Positions 20,052 to 31,022 of a stretch of DNA of 64,000 nt are shown one piece after another. Both the position numbers and the translations under genes were made by a program. The notes under the pieces were generated by a model that had not been told where the DNA came from, ran no database searches, and was given only the letters and a program-made list of their open reading frames with translations. Source of the stretch: Buchnera aphidicola (Takecallis arundicolens) (GTDB lineage Bacteria; Pseudomonadota; Gammaproteobacteria; Enterobacterales; Enterobacteriaceae); the NCBI RefSeq assembly GCF_964058945.1, contig NZ_OZ060369.1:186001-250000 (forward strand), given 5' to 3'. The number at the start of each line of letters is the position of its first letter. Position 1 is the stretch's first letter.

Positions 20052-21428
20052 ATGAATGATTTTTATTTATCAGCAATATCACCAATTGATGGAAGATATC
20101 ATAAAAGTACATTAATGTTAAAAAATATATTTAGTGAATACGGTTTTTTAAAGTTTAGAGTAAAAATTGAAATACGATGGTTACAACAATTATCGTTCAT
20201 TCCAGATATTACTGAATTACCGAACTTTAATGATAGTATTAACCAAGTTTTAAATAATATAGTTAACGATTTTAATTATGATGATGCTTTAGAAATTAAA
20301 CATATTGAAAAAACTACAAAACATGATATAAAAGCTATTGAATATTTTTTAAAAAAAAAAATTACTTGTAAAGTACGGGATCATGATTTAATAATTAATT
20401 TTATACATTTTGCTTGCACTTCAGATGACATTAATAATTTAGCATATGCGTGCATGATTAAAAAAACTATATTTGAAATTTTAATACCATATTGGAAAGA
20501 AATTTTATCTGTTATTAAATGTTTATCTTATAAATTTAAAAACATTAGTATGTTATCAAGAACACATGGACAGCCTGCAACACCTTCTACTGTAGGTAAA
20601 ATAATAATTAATTTCTATTATAGACTTAAAAGACAACTTATACAATTAAAAAATATAAATATTTTAGGAAAAATAAATGGAGCAACAGGAAATTATAATG
20701 CACATATAGCCGCTTATAAAGATATTGATTGGCATAAAATTAGTCAAAATTTTGTTACTAATTTAGGTTTACAATGGAATCCATATACTACACAAATAGA
20801 ACCGCATGATTATATGTCTGAAATATTTAGTTGTATTATACGATTTAATACTATTTTAATTAATTTTAATCAAGATATATGGGGGTATATTACATTAAAT
20901 TATTTTCGTCAAAAAGTTACAGACAATGAGATTGGATCTTCTATTATGCCTCATAAAATTAATCCAATTAATTTTGAAAATTCTGAAGGAAATCTAGGAT
21001 TATCAAATGCGATTATGAATTATATGATATTAAAATTACCAATATCAAGATGGCAGAGGGATTTACGTGATTCAACGATATTACGTAATGTTGGTGTAGT
21101 TTTTGGTTATTCTTTTGTTGCATATGATTCTTTATTATTAGGTTTAAAAAAAATAGAAGTGAATTATGAAAATATTCAGAAAGATTTATATGATAAATGG
21201 CAATTATTAGCTGAACCAATTCAAACTGTAATGCGTCGTTTTGGTATTCCAAATTCATATGAACAATTAAAACATCTAACAAGACGTCAGGTTATTAATA
21301 AAAATAATATTCATGAATATATTAATACGTTAGAAATTCCTGAATTTGAAAAAGAAAAATTAAAAAAAATCAAGCCTGATAATTACATTGGTTGTGCGAT
21401 TTCATTAGTTGAAGAATTACATAAATAA
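20052..21428 (+). CDS. purB: Adenylosuccinate lyase
   Basis: Splits fumarate from adenylosuccinate or SAICAR in purine metabolism. The 458 residues (E. coli 456) begin LSAISPIDGRYH, carry HGQPATPSTVGK in the middle and the fumarase/lyase-superfamily signature GSSIMPHKINP near residues 296-306. It probably serves AMP formation from IMP; no other purine synthesis gene is in the window. Confidence 0.97.
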   Translation: MNDFYLSAISPIDGRYHKSTLMLKNIFSEYGFLKFRVKIEIRWLQQLSFIPDITELPNFNDSINQVLNNIVNDFNYDDALEIKHIEKTTKHDIKAIEYFLKKKITCKVRDHDLIINFIHFACTSDDINNLAYACMIKKTIFEILIPYWKEILSVIKCLSYKFKNISMLSRTHGQPATPSTVGKIIINFYYRLKRQLIQLKNINILGKINGATGNYNAHIAAYKDIDWHKISQNFVTNLGLQWNPYTTQIEPHDYMSEIFSCIIRFNTILINFNQDIWGYITLNYFRQKVTDNEIGSSIMPHKINPINFENSEGNLGLSNAIMNYMILKLPISRWQRDLRDSTILRNVGVVFGYSFVAYDSLLLGLKKIEVNYENIQKDLYDKWQLLAEPIQTVMRRFGIPNSYEQLKHLTRRQVINKNNIHEYINTLEIPEFEKEKLKKIKPDNYIGCAISLVEELHK

Positions 21429-21496
21429 ACTATCTTAATAAGTACAAAAAACTACTGGTTTTGTATATAAATGCTTATTTAAGTTTAAGGAACAAC

Positions 21497-22279
21497 ATGG
21501 GATTTTTAAAAAATAAAAAATTTTTAATTACTGGTATTTTAAATAAATTTTCTATTGCATATGGAATCGCTCAAGCAATGAATCAACAAAGTGCATCTTT
21601 AGCATTTACTTGTTTAAATAAAAAAAATAAAAAAAAAATTCAAGCAATTGCTCAACATTTTAATTCCAATATTGTAATAACTTGTAATTTTTTAAATCAA
21701 TATAATATAAAAAAATTATTTATAAATTTATTTAAATATTGGGACAATTTTGATGGTTTCGTACATGCTATTGCATATGCTCCAAAAAGACAATTTTCAG
21801 ATAATTATATTACTTCTGTTAATAAAAGTGATTTTAACAAAACAAATTATATGACTTCATATAGTTTAGTTGCTATGATTCAAGAATGTCATAATAGATT
21901 AAATCCTAGTTCTGCAATAGTTACATTAACATACTTGGGATCAAAAATCGCAATACCATATTATAATGTTATGGGTGTTGCAAAAGCATCTTTAGAATCT
22001 AATGTAAAATACATAGCAAATAATGTTACTAAAAATAGATTTAGAATTAATGCAATTTCCGCTGGCCCAATACAAACAATTTCTTCATATAGTATTCCGA
22101 ATTTTAAAAAAATATTAAAACATTCAAAAAATTTTTCTCCAATTAAGCGTTTAGTTACAATTGATGAAATTGGTAATACTGCTGCTTTTTTATGTTCGAA
22201 TTTATCAAGTGGAATAACTGGGCAAGTAATTTATGTTGATGGTGGTTTTAGTATATCTATGATGAATCATTTGTTTTAA
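21497..22279 (+). CDS. fabI: Enoyl-[acyl-carrier-protein] reductase
   Basis: NADH-dependent last step of each fatty-acid elongation cycle. I choose ATG 21497 (MGFLKNKKFLITG, matching E. coli MGFLSGKRILVTG) because AAGGA lies at 21487-21491; an upstream in-frame ATG at 21461 adds twelve unlikely residues. The product has 260 residues (E. coli 262). The active-site YNVMGVAKASLE pattern and NAISAGPIQT are present. It reads onward to rnb after 51 bases, close to the E. coli fabI-rnb order. Confidence 0.96.
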   Translation: MGFLKNKKFLITGILNKFSIAYGIAQAMNQQSASLAFTCLNKKNKKKIQAIAQHFNSNIVITCNFLNQYNIKKLFINLFKYWDNFDGFVHAIAYAPKRQFSDNYITSVNKSDFNKTNYMTSYSLVAMIQECHNRLNPSSAIVTLTYLGSKIAIPYYNVMGVAKASLESNVKYIANNVTKNRFRINAISAGPIQTISSYSIPNFKKILKHSKNFSPIKRLVTIDEIGNTAAFLCSNLSSGITGQVIYVDGGFSISMMNHLF

Positions 22280-22330
22280 TACATGATAAATAGGTATTTT
22301 TTTTATTTTTAAATATTTTGGAATTATTAT

Positions 22331-24265
22331 ATGTTAAAAAAAAATATAGTCAGTAAATTCAAAGATCAAATAATTATTCATAGTACGGATGTTATAGGCA
22401 TTGTAAAAAAATACAATCGTAAATTCGGTTTTTTACGTTCACAACATAAAGTAAATTATTTTATTCCAGAAAAATATATTAATTGTATTATGCATGGAGA
22501 TAAAGTTTTAGTTATAATTTTAAGTAAAAAAAATAAACTTTTTGCTAAACCCATAAAGTTAATTAAATCATTTTTAAATACTTTTATTGGTAATATAAAA
22601 AAAATAGGAATGGATTTTTTTATTCAACCAAATTATCCCTTTTTAAAAGAATTAATTCTGTGTAGTATTGATAATATTCAATTTCCAAATATTAAGCATG
22701 GAGATTGGTTTATTGCAGAATTATTACATCATAAGTTAAACGGTTTTAAAGATTTTTATGTTAGGTTAGTTAAATTTATTGCTTCAGGGAATGATACATT
22801 TTTACCTTGGAAAGTCATTTTATCACATTATAAAATAGAATATAAATTTCCAAAAATGACTTCTTATGATATTATTTTTAATAATAATATTCCTAGAAAA
22901 GATTTAACACATTTAAAATTTATTACCATTGATGATGAAAAAACTAAAGATATAGATGATGCGTTGTTTTTAAAAAAAATTGATAATTCTGAAATTAAAA
23001 TTATTATTGCAATTTCAGATCCTACTGCATATATTAGTCCAGGAAGTACGTTAGATATTTTAGCAGCTAAACGATTATTTACAAATTATTTGCCTGGTTT
23101 CAGTATTCCAATGTTACCAATAGAGTTATCAGAAGATATACTCTCTTTACATCCTAATAAAAAAAAACCAGTTTTAGCTTGTGAAGTTAGTATAAATAAA
23201 TGTGGTGATATTTCTAAAAACATTATTTTTTTTTTAGCTTGGATACGGTCTCATGAAAAGTTAAATTATAATAATGTTTCAAATTGGATTCAGGGTGTAG
23301 AAGTGTGGAAACCAGGTACAGTAGATATCGCTAATCAATTAAATTTATTACATCAATTATGTTGTAGACGAATATCATGGAGAAAAAAATATGCATTAAT
23401 ATTTAAAGATAATCCAGAATATAAGTTTCATTTTTCTAATAATCAGGATGTTATAAAAATTTCTTTAGAATATAGAAATATTGCACATAAAATGGTAGAA
23501 GAAGCTATGATTATTGCGAATATTAGTGCAGCGAAATTCTTATCAAAACATGTAGGATTTGGTATTTATAATGTTCATTCTGGATTTAATATGATTAATG
23601 CTAAACGTGTTGCATTATTTTTACAAAATAATGGTATTAACATGAATTATAAAAAAATCGCTACTTTAATAGGTTTTTGTGAATTATATCGTATGTTAAA
23701 TACTTTGCCAAATTGTTATATCGATAATCGAATTCGACGATATCAATCTTTAGGAACATTTAGTTTAACACCAAAACCACATTTTGCTTTAGGATTAAAT
23801 GAGTATTTAACATGGACATCACCAATACGTAAATATAGTGATATGATTAACCATAGATTATTAAAAAATGTTATTTTAGGATATCCTTCTACCAAACCAA
23901 GTCATAATATTGTAGTAAATATTGCAAACTGTAAACGTCGTCATAAAGTTATTAAAAAAAATATAGAAAATTGGTTATATATAAACTTTTTTCAAAAAAA
24001 TAATACAATACAAAAAATTTTTGAAGCTAAAATTTTTGATATTTTACCATCTGGTATTAAAGCACGCTTATTAATCAATGGGGCTAGAATATTTATTCCA
24101 ATTATATATATATCAAACATGAAAACAGAATTAATATGTGATCAACAGAATGGAATTTTATATTTGAATAATAAAGAATTATATCGTGTTTCTAATGTTA
24201 TAACAGTCATTATTATTGATCTTAAAATTGAAGAACGTATTATTTTGGCACGACCTTATACTTAA
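22331..24265 (+). CDS. rnb: Exoribonuclease II
   Basis: Processive 3'-5' RNA exonuclease. At 644 residues it matches E. coli RNase II. N-terminal cold-shock-type domains come first (KKYNRKFGFLRSQ), then the RNB catalytic domain with the acidic cluster in ITIDDEKTKDIDDALFL (near residue 200), the TSPIRKYSDMINHRLL block, and a C-terminal S1-like domain. Confidence 0.96.
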   Translation: MLKKNIVSKFKDQIIIHSTDVIGIVKKYNRKFGFLRSQHKVNYFIPEKYINCIMHGDKVLVIILSKKNKLFAKPIKLIKSFLNTFIGNIKKIGMDFFIQPNYPFLKELILCSIDNIQFPNIKHGDWFIAELLHHKLNGFKDFYVRLVKFIASGNDTFLPWKVILSHYKIEYKFPKMTSYDIIFNNNIPRKDLTHLKFITIDDEKTKDIDDALFLKKIDNSEIKIIIAISDPTAYISPGSTLDILAAKRLFTNYLPGFSIPMLPIELSEDILSLHPNKKKPVLACEVSINKCGDISKNIIFFLAWIRSHEKLNYNNVSNWIQGVEVWKPGTVDIANQLNLLHQLCCRRISWRKKYALIFKDNPEYKFHFSNNQDVIKISLEYRNIAHKMVEEAMIIANISAAKFLSKHVGFGIYNVHSGFNMINAKRVALFLQNNGINMNYKKIATLIGFCELYRMLNTLPNCYIDNRIRRYQSLGTFSLTPKPHFALGLNEYLTWTSPIRKYSDMINHRLLKNVILGYPSTKPSHNIVVNIANCKRRHKVIKKNIENWLYINFFQKNNTIQKIFEAKIFDILPSGIKARLLINGARIFIPIIYISNMKTELICDQQNGILYLNNKELYRVSNVITVIIIDLKIEERIILARPYT

Positions 24266-24387
24266 ATTAATATATTAAATAATTTTTATATTATTAAGAT
24301 AAAAAATGGAATTATATAGTTTTTTAATTATATTTCATGAAATAGTATATAATTTTATGTTAACATTTATATAACTGAGGAGAATTC

Positions 24388-25035
24388 TTGGATAGTTTAA
24401 ATTCAAATTTTGCAATTTATTTACATTTTTTTGCAGGATTATTTGCTATAATTAATCCTATTGGTATGATTCCTATTTTTATTGGTATGACTGGTTTCTA
24501 TTCCAGTAAAGAAAGAAATAAAATAAATATCATTGCAAACATTGCTGCTGCTTGTATTCTAATTGTGTCATTATCTATTGGTAATATCATATTAAATCTT
24601 TTTGATATTTCTATAGAGTCTTTTCGAATTGCTGGTGGAATATTAATTATTAGTATTTCAATATCCATGATTAATGGAACTTTAATGAATAATTTAGTAA
24701 AAAAAAAAAATAAAAATAAAGGATTATATAATAAAGAAAATATTAGTATCATACCTTTAGCTATGCCTTTAATTGCTGGTCCAGGAGCAATTAGTTCAAC
24801 TATTATATGGAGTACACATCATACTAATTGGAACAACATTATCGGATGCATTATAGTAATATTATTATTTTCATTATTATGTTGGATTTTATTTCAAATT
24901 GCACCATACTTTATTAAAGTACTTGGATCGACTGGGATTAGTATCTTAACAAAAATAATGGGTTTATTATTAATGTCACTTGGTATTGAATTTATTATTG
25001 CAAGTATTAAAGTTATTTTGACTAAAATTTTATAA
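24388..25035 (+). CDS. ychE: MarC-family inner-membrane protein YchE
   Basis: Integral membrane protein of the MarC/UPF0056 family; its function is not established. The 215 residues equal E. coli YchE and align throughout: [58 protein letters not shown] and a near-identical C terminus ([19 protein letters not shown]). Six hydrophobic segments are apparent. The start is TTG 24388 with GAGGAGAA just upstream. A 12-A run (24699-24710) lies in frame. Confidence 0.93.
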   Translation: MDSLNSNFAIYLHFFAGLFAIINPIGMIPIFIGMTGFYSSKERNKINIIANIAAACILIVSLSIGNIILNLFDISIESFRIAGGILIISISISMINGTLMNNLVKKKNKNKGLYNKENISIIPLAMPLIAGPGAISSTIIWSTHHTNWNNIIGCIIVILLFSLLCWILFQIAPYFIKVLGSTGISILTKIMGLLLMSLGIEFIIASIKVILTKIL

Positions 25036-25079
25036 ATGATGTATATTATTTTAATATAAAAATATATTTTTTATTATAT

Positions 25080-25754
25080 ATGAATATTTTTTCTACTAAT
25101 TTTAAAAAACCATATGTTATTATTCGGTATTTTCAACAATCTTCATGGCAGTATGTTTTTGATAATATGAATTATTTTACTAATTCACGTAATCAAAATA
25201 CAATAGATGAAATTTGGTTTGTAGAACATGATCCAGTGTATACGCAGGGACAAGTTTTTCAAAAAAAAAATAAGAAGTTTATTCATGATATTCCAGTGAT
25301 ATACGCTAATCGCGGTGGTAAAATTACATATCATGGTCCAGGACAACAAATTGTATATTTATTATTAGATTTAAAAAGATTAAAAATGAATATTAGGCAA
25401 TTATTATTCTTAATTGAATATGTTGTATTAAATACATTGTTTTCTTTTACTATTATTGGTAATAATTTTAAAACAGGAATTTATGTTGAACATAAAAAAA
25501 TTTGTTCAATTGGATTACGTATTAAAAAATATTATTCTTTACATGGATTTGCATTAAATGTAAATATGGATTTAACACCATTTAAATATATTAATCCATG
25601 TGGTGATGCAAAAATTATTATGACTCAAATGTATACAGTAAAAAATAATATATCTGTTAATATTGTTCAAAAAACTTTAATTAAAAAATTTTCTTTATTT
25701 TTTGATGTAATATCAATTTCTACTGTAAATAATATTAATCCAATTAAAATATAG
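25080..25754 (+). CDS. lipB: Octanoyl-[ACP]:protein octanoyltransferase
   Basis: Transfers octanoate from ACP to lipoyl domains, the first step of lipoate assembly. The 224 residues (E. coli 213) contain the RGGKITYHGPGQ motif (near 79-90), the catalytic lysine region KICSIGLRIKK and the catalytic cysteine in NPCG. It is followed after 18 bases by lipA; the one clear lipoyl-bearing client in the window is sucB. Confidence 0.95.
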   Translation: MNIFSTNFKKPYVIIRYFQQSSWQYVFDNMNYFTNSRNQNTIDEIWFVEHDPVYTQGQVFQKKNKKFIHDIPVIYANRGGKITYHGPGQQIVYLLLDLKRLKMNIRQLLFLIEYVVLNTLFSFTIIGNNFKTGIYVEHKKICSIGLRIKKYYSLHGFALNVNMDLTPFKYINPCGDAKIIMTQMYTVKNNISVNIVQKTLIKKFSLFFDVISISTVNNINPIKI

Positions 25755-25772
25755 TTCTACATATTATATTTT

Positions 25773-26696
25773 ATGAAATACAAAATTGGAACTTGTATGA
25801 AGTATATTCAAGATAAAAAAATAAATAAATTCCATAATACAAGAAATGTGCTATCTAAACCAAAATGGATCAAAATTAAGTTACCAAAATCATTTGATCA
25901 TATTAATCGTTTAAAAAGTATTTTAAGAAAAAATACTTTAAATACTGTATGTGAAGAAGCTTTATGTCCAAATATTACAGAATGTTTTAATAATCATACT
26001 GCCACATTTATGATTTTAGGTAATATTTGTACTAGAAAGTGTCCGTTTTGTGCTGTAAGAAAAGGTCGGCCATATGCTGTTGATATCCATGAACCTAAAA
26101 AAATATCAGAAACAGTATTACAATTAGGTATTAAATATATTGTTATTACTTCAGTAAATCGAGATGATTTAAAAGATGGTGGAGCTAATCAATTTGTAGA
26201 ATGTATTAAATATTTACGTACTAATAATACAGTTCAAATTGAAATTTTAGTTCCTGATTTTAGGCAATCATTACAAAAATCTATTGATATTATATCAAAT
26301 TATCCTCCAGATATTTTTAATCATAATTTAGAGAATGTTCCTCGATTATATAAAGTTATTCGTCCAGGAGCAGATTATAAAAAATCATTGTATTTGTTAA
26401 ATTATTTTAAAAAAAAAAATTCTACTATTCCTACAAAATCAGGTTTAATGTTGGGATTAGGAGAAACAGAGAAAGAAATTTTAAAGGTATTATCTGATCT
26501 TAGATTGAATGGTGTTAATATGTTAACTTTAGGTCAGTATTTACAACCAAGCAAAAATCATTTGAAAGTACAAAGATATATTACACCATTGGAATTTGAA
26601 CATTATAAACATGAAGCTTTATCGATGGGTTTTAATAAAGCATTTTGTGGTCCTTTAGTACGGTCATCATATCACGCTAATTTACAAATAAAATAA
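25773..26696 (+). CDS. lipA: Lipoyl synthase
   Basis: Radical-SAM enzyme that inserts two sulfurs into octanoyl chains. Both iron-sulfur clusters are visible: the auxiliary cluster C60, C65, C71 (CEEALCPNITEC) and the radical-SAM cluster C86, C90, C93 (CTRKCPFC). The C-terminal RSSYHA arginine-serine-serine ligand motif is present. Length 307 against 321; the N terminus may begin at M9. Confidence 0.97.
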   Translation: MKYKIGTCMKYIQDKKINKFHNTRNVLSKPKWIKIKLPKSFDHINRLKSILRKNTLNTVCEEALCPNITECFNNHTATFMILGNICTRKCPFCAVRKGRPYAVDIHEPKKISETVLQLGIKYIVITSVNRDDLKDGGANQFVECIKYLRTNNTVQIEILVPDFRQSLQKSIDIISNYPPDIFNHNLENVPRLYKVIRPGADYKKSLYLLNYFKKKNSTIPTKSGLMLGLGETEKEILKVLSDLRLNGVNMLTLGQYLQPSKNHLKVQRYITPLEFEHYKHEALSMGFNKAFCGPLVRSSYHANLQIK

Positions 26697-26761
26697 TATT
26701 TATTATATTATGATATCATTAATACTATAAAATATAATATTTAATTTTATGTAGGGCAAAT

Positions 26762-27484
26762 ATGTCACAAATTAATTTAAATCAAAAAAATCCTGAAATT
26801 ATTATAGCATTAGATTATGATGATAAAAAATCGATTTTTGAATTAATAGATAAACTTGATCCAAGTATTTTTAAATTAAAAATTGGACATTGTATGTTTA
26901 TTAAATTTGGAATATCATTAATTAAAGAAATAAAAAAATTAAATTTTGATATTTTTGTTGATTTAAAATTATACGATATTCCAAATATTATTTTTAAATC
27001 TATTGTATCGATTGCAGAATTAGGAGTATGGATGACAAGTATACATGCATCAGGGGGAGGGAATATGATGGAACATGCAAAATTAGCGTTAAATAATTTT
27101 GTTAATCCGCCTTTATTAATTGCTATTACTGCATTAACTAGTTTTACTGGTTTTGATTTATCGCAAACTGGTGTATCAATATCGTTATCAAATTATATTG
27201 TAAAATTATCTGAATTAACGAAATCTTATAAATTAAATGGTATTGTATGTCCAGGTTACATATCAAAAAAAATAAAACAAATTTTAGGCAATGATTTTAA
27301 AATTATTGTTCCTGGTATACGATTTATTAATCATGATCAAAATGATCAAAATTTAATTACTTATATTGAAGAAATTAAACGTTATTCTATTGATTATATT
27401 GTGATAGGACGAACTATTACTAGTACGTCAAATCCTATACAGACATTACATAAAATCTTAAACTATATTCATTCTAGTAATTAA
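26762..27484 (+). CDS. pyrF: Orotidine 5'-phosphate decarboxylase
   Basis: Last step of UMP synthesis. The 240 residues (E. coli 245) show the catalytic DxKxxD array: D67, K69 and D72 in VDLKLYDIPN. The phosphate-binding GIR motif (IIVPGIRF) and VIGRTIT close the barrel. It precedes ribA by 24 bases and probably shares its transcript. Confidence 0.96.
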   Translation: MSQINLNQKNPEIIIALDYDDKKSIFELIDKLDPSIFKLKIGHCMFIKFGISLIKEIKKLNFDIFVDLKLYDIPNIIFKSIVSIAELGVWMTSIHASGGGNMMEHAKLALNNFVNPPLLIAITALTSFTGFDLSQTGVSISLSNYIVKLSELTKSYKLNGIVCPGYISKKIKQILGNDFKIIVPGIRFINHDQNDQNLITYIEEIKRYSIDYIVIGRTITSTSNPIQTLHKILNYIHSSN

Positions 27485-27508
27485 TATAATTATATTAGTC
27501 GAGAAAAT

Positions 27509-28108
27509 ATGAAAATTGAACGTATACAAGATGCTGTTTTACCTACTCCATGGGGAGAATTTAAAATTATTGGTTTTAAAGAAAAATCTAATGATAAAAA
27601 TCATGTTGCTTTAACTTATGGTAAAATCAATCATGTAAAACCTGTATTGCTTAGAATTCATTCAGAATGTTTAACAGGAGATGCTTTATTTAGTTTGCGG
27701 TGTGATTGTGGAGAACAATTAAAGACATCATTAATGTTGATTGCTAAGTTAGGTAGCGGAATATTAATTTATCATAGACAGGAAGGTCGAAATATTGGTT
27801 TATTAAATAAAATTAAAGCGTATAATTTACAAGATCAAGGATTAGATACAGTAGAAGCAAATCATAAACTAGGGTTTTCAGCAGATGAGAGGGATTTTAC
27901 TATCTGTGCAGATATATTAAAATTAATGCGTATAGATCAAGTAAAATTATTAACAAATAATCCTTTGAAAGTAAAAATTTTACATGATTCTGGAATTAAT
28001 GTTGTTAAAAGAGTGGATTTAATTGTTCCACATAATCCGAAAAACAAAAAATACTTAAATACTAAGATTAGTAAAATGGGTCATGTAATGCCAAAAAAAT
28101 ATTCTTAG
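27509..28108 (+). CDS. ribA: GTP cyclohydrolase II
   Basis: First step of riboflavin synthesis, opening GTP. The 199 residues (E. coli 196) keep the zinc cysteines at exactly the E. coli positions: C54, C65 and C67 in [29 protein letters not shown] and the [10 protein letters not shown] phosphate-binding block follow. It fits the riboflavin supply role known for aphid symbionts. Confidence 0.97.
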   Translation: MKIERIQDAVLPTPWGEFKIIGFKEKSNDKNHVALTYGKINHVKPVLLRIHSECLTGDALFSLRCDCGEQLKTSLMLIAKLGSGILIYHRQEGRNIGLLNKIKAYNLQDQGLDTVEANHKLGFSADERDFTICADILKLMRIDQVKLLTNNPLKVKILHDSGINVVKRVDLIVPHNPKNKKYLNTKISKMGHVMPKKYS

Positions 28109-28456
28109 ATATTTTTATTTTAAATTTTAAAATATTATTTAATTAATTTTAATTTTTATATTATATATATTAATTAAAATCATATTATATAAATTATTAT
28201 TACACTGTTTTTATAATTATTTTTATATTAATATTTGTTAATAATATCTTAGTGAAGATTACATATTAATTTAGGTATTTATTATTGATTATATCTTATA
28301 TATTTTATTATATAAAATTTATCCCTCTCATATGATTGAATAATAAATAAATTGTATATATTTTGTGTATAAAAATACATATTTTTATGCATATATTTAC
28401 ATAATATTAAATGTATTTAAAATAATATTAATATTTTTTAATAAATATCTTGATTA
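28109..28456. other. Gene-free AT-rich stretch between ribA and the yciC remnant
   Basis: These 348 bases show no frame, RNA gene or strong hairpin. By E. coli and Buchnera gene order this is where yciB and yciA would lie, so it is probably the eroded remains of those genes; I could not match any segment to them. Confidence 0.5.
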
Positions 28457-28834
28457 TTATATAATATTTATATACATATTAAAAAAAAATATTTTTAATA
28501 ATAAATACAATATTATTGCATAAAATGTATATAATACACTAGTTACTAAATACGATAACATAGTATAATAATAAGGAAATCTATTTAATTGCATTAATAT
28601 TAAAAATATTATACATGTTAATACAAATATTATTTTTATACCTTTAGTATTTTTGTATGATATTTTTTCATAATATTTAGTTTGTTTTAAAATACGTATT
28701 GTAAATAACATTACACATAATATAACAGGTACTACAACAGTCATTATTAATATTTTAAAAATATTTGTTAAGATAAATAAAAATATTAATACATTTAATA
28801 TAGTTATAATTGTTCTATTATTCATAATTCTCAT
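28457..28834 (-). pseudogene. yciC: C-terminal half of YciC (UPF0259 membrane protein), N-terminus lost
   Basis: A 125-residue hydrophobic frame with several membrane segments. By eye it matches the second half of E. coli YciC (247 residues): LIMTVVVPVILCVMLFTIRI aligns with the [20 protein letters not shown] region, and the ending SVLYTFYAIILYLLLKI aligns with SNLISAVLLIYLFRLYML. Its place between ribA and trpA fits yciC. Only 131 bases separate it from trpA, too few for the missing half. Start codons at 28834 or 28825 are both possible. It may still make a short membrane protein. Confidence 0.6.
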
Positions 28835-28965
28835 AAAATTTATAATTTAAAATTTAATATATAGATATTTTGTAATTAGAATAAAAAAATTTTATATTTT
28901 TTATAAAATACTATAAGTACTAAATATATATAATATGTAAAATTATTTTTTTATAAATAAAAAAA

Positions 28966-29781
28966 CTATTTTTTAGTTTTTTTTGTTGCATATTTTAAAT
29001 TTACTGCTAACTGTACAATTTTTTTTATCATTATATTATTATTTTTTTGAAATTTATCAATTATATCGATAATAATTGATCCACAAATAATGCCGCTTGT
29101 ACCTAATGATAATGATTTTTTAATTTGTGATGGTGTTGAAATACCAAAACCATGTAAAATAGGAGCAGAATTATATGTTTTTAATTTCTGAATAATATGT
29201 AAATTCGGGTCATTTGTTTTTTGTAAACAACCTGTTACTCCAGTACGAGAAATTAAATAAATATATTCAGTACTTTGTATGGAAAGTTTTTTTATTAAAT
29301 CAGTATTAGCATTTGGTGGACAAATAAAAACTGAAGATATGTTATTATTGTTTGCACATTTTTGGAATATTTCTGATTCTTCTATAGGAACGTCTGGTAT
29401 TAATACAGAATCTATACCAGAATATTTACAATTTTCGTAAAATTTATTAATTCCGTTTTTAAAAACAATATTTGCATAAACTAATATACCAATTGGTATT
29501 TTAGGATATTTATTACGTAGTATATTTAAAATTTCAAAACATTTTATAATTGTTATACCATGTGATAATGCTCTTAAATTAGCATTTTGCACTATAATTC
29601 CATCTGCTAATGGATCTGAAAATGGTATACCTAGTTCTAATGCATTTGCACCAGATATAATTAAAGCATCAATAATACGATAAAATACACTAATTGAAGG
29701 ATCACCTATAGTAACAAATGGAACAAAACAACCTTCATTTAATATTTGCATTTTTTTAAACATATTTTTATATCTTAACAT
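28966..29781 (-). CDS. trpA: Tryptophan synthase alpha subunit
   Basis: Releases indole from indole-glycerol phosphate and channels it to TrpB. The 271 residues (E. coli 268) contain both catalytic acids at the E. coli positions, E49 and D60, in [22 protein letters not shown] and the [11 protein letters not shown] phosphate site follow. The ATG lies inside the end of trpB (14-base overlap), so the two subunits are translationally coupled. Confidence 0.97.
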   Translation of the reverse strand: MLRYKNMFKKMQILNEGCFVPFVTIGDPSISVFYRIIDALIISGANALELGIPFSDPLADGIIVQNANLRALSHGITIIKCFEILNILRNKYPKIPIGILVYANIVFKNGINKFYENCKYSGIDSVLIPDVPIEESEIFQKCANNNNISSVFICPPNANTDLIKKLSIQSTEYIYLISRTGVTGCLQKTNDPNLHIIQKLKTYNSAPILHGFGISTPSQIKKSLSLGTSGIICGSIIIDIIDKFQKNNNIMIKKIVQLAVNLKYATKKTKK

Positions 29782-30967
29782 TTTGAATCCTTTTATTTAA
29801 AATGTTTTCATGTATTGTAGTTATATCTTTATCTCCTCTACCAGACAGATTAACAATAATATTTTGTTTTTTATTTGGTTCTTTATGTATGATTTTTAAT
29901 GCATATGCAATAGCATGTGCAGATTCTAACGCTGGAATTATCCCTTCAAATTTACATAAATCAACAAATGCGTTTAATGCTTCTTGATCGGTTATAGTAT
30001 AATATTGAACCCTTCCTGTAGAATGTAGCCATGCATGTTCTGGTCCAACAGATGGGAAATCTAATCCTGCAGAAATAGAATGCGATTCTTGAATCTGTCC
30101 ATCTTGAGTTTGCATAATTGCAGATTTCATACCAAAATAAATACCAGTTTTACCGTATTGTAATGGTGCTCCATGTTTACCTGTTAAAATATCTGTTCCT
30201 CCTGGTTCAATACCAATTAATTGAACATTATCATTTATAAATGTATGAAATATTCCAATAGCATTAGAACCCCCGCCAACACACGCTATTATCTTATCAG
30301 GTAATTTCAATGTTTTCTTTAAAATTTGTTTTTTTGTTTCTATACCAATAATTTTTTGAAATTCGCGTACCATAGTGGGATATGGATGAGGTCCTGCTGC
30401 TGTACCTAACATGTAATGACTATGTATATAATTTTCAGACCAATCTCTTAAAGCTTCATTACAAGCATCTTTTAATGTACCTGATCCACTATTAACGGTG
30501 ATAACTTCTGCTCCCATTAATTTCATTTTTAAAACATTAATGGATTGTCTTTGTATATCTTTACTTCCCATATAAATACGACATTTTAAATTTAATAATG
30601 CACAAGCAAATGCAGTTGCTATTCCATGTTGACCAGCACCAGTTTCTGCAAGGATACTTTTTTTATTCATCTTTTTTGCTAATAATGCTTGTCCCAATAC
30701 TTGATTTGTTTTATGAGCCCCACCATGTAATAAATCTTCTCGTTTTAAATATAATTTTGTTTTTGTTTTTTTAGTAATATTTTTACATAATGTTAATGGT
30801 GTTGGTCGGCCTGCATAATTTTTTAATAATTCTGATAATTTTTTTTGAAAAATTATATCATTTTGTGATTCTACAAAATATTGTTCTAACTGTTTAAGTG
30901 CTGGTACTAAAATTTGTGGTACATACATACCACCAAAGTTTCCAAAATATGGATTTAATAAATTCAT
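29768..30967 (-). CDS. trpB: Tryptophan synthase beta subunit
   Basis: PLP enzyme joining indole and serine to tryptophan. I start at ATG 30967 ([20 protein letters not shown], as in E. coli MTTLLNPYFGEFGG), with AGGA about ten bases upstream; an in-frame TTG at 30976 abuts that site. The 399 residues (E. coli 397) carry the PLP lysine K86 in [10 protein letters not shown] and the [10 protein letters not shown] phosphate loop. It lies between trpC and trpA in the operon. Confidence 0.97.
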   Translation of the reverse strand: MNLLNPYFGNFGGMYVPQILVPALKQLEQYFVESQNDIIFQKKLSELLKNYAGRPTPLTLCKNITKKTKTKLYLKREDLLHGGAHKTNQVLGQALLAKKMNKKSILAETGAGQHGIATAFACALLNLKCRIYMGSKDIQRQSINVLKMKLMGAEVITVNSGSGTLKDACNEALRDWSENYIHSHYMLGTAAGPHPYPTMVREFQKIIGIETKKQILKKTLKLPDKIIACVGGGSNAIGIFHTFINDNVQLIGIEPGGTDILTGKHGAPLQYGKTGIYFGMKSAIMQTQDGQIQESHSISAGLDFPSVGPEHAWLHSTGRVQYYTITDQEALNAFVDLCKFEGIIPALESAHAIAYALKIIHKEPNKKQNIIVNLSGRGDKDITTIHENILNKRIQNVKI

Positions 30968-31022
30968 AAAAAACAATTCCTATATTACATGTGTTAATAA
31001 TGTTATAAAAAAATAGTATTAT

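Noticed and set aside
21443-21465. Weak hairpin TACAAAA/TTTTGTA upstream of fabI
   Set aside because: Only seven AT pairs with one G-C, no U-tract; expected by chance in this background.
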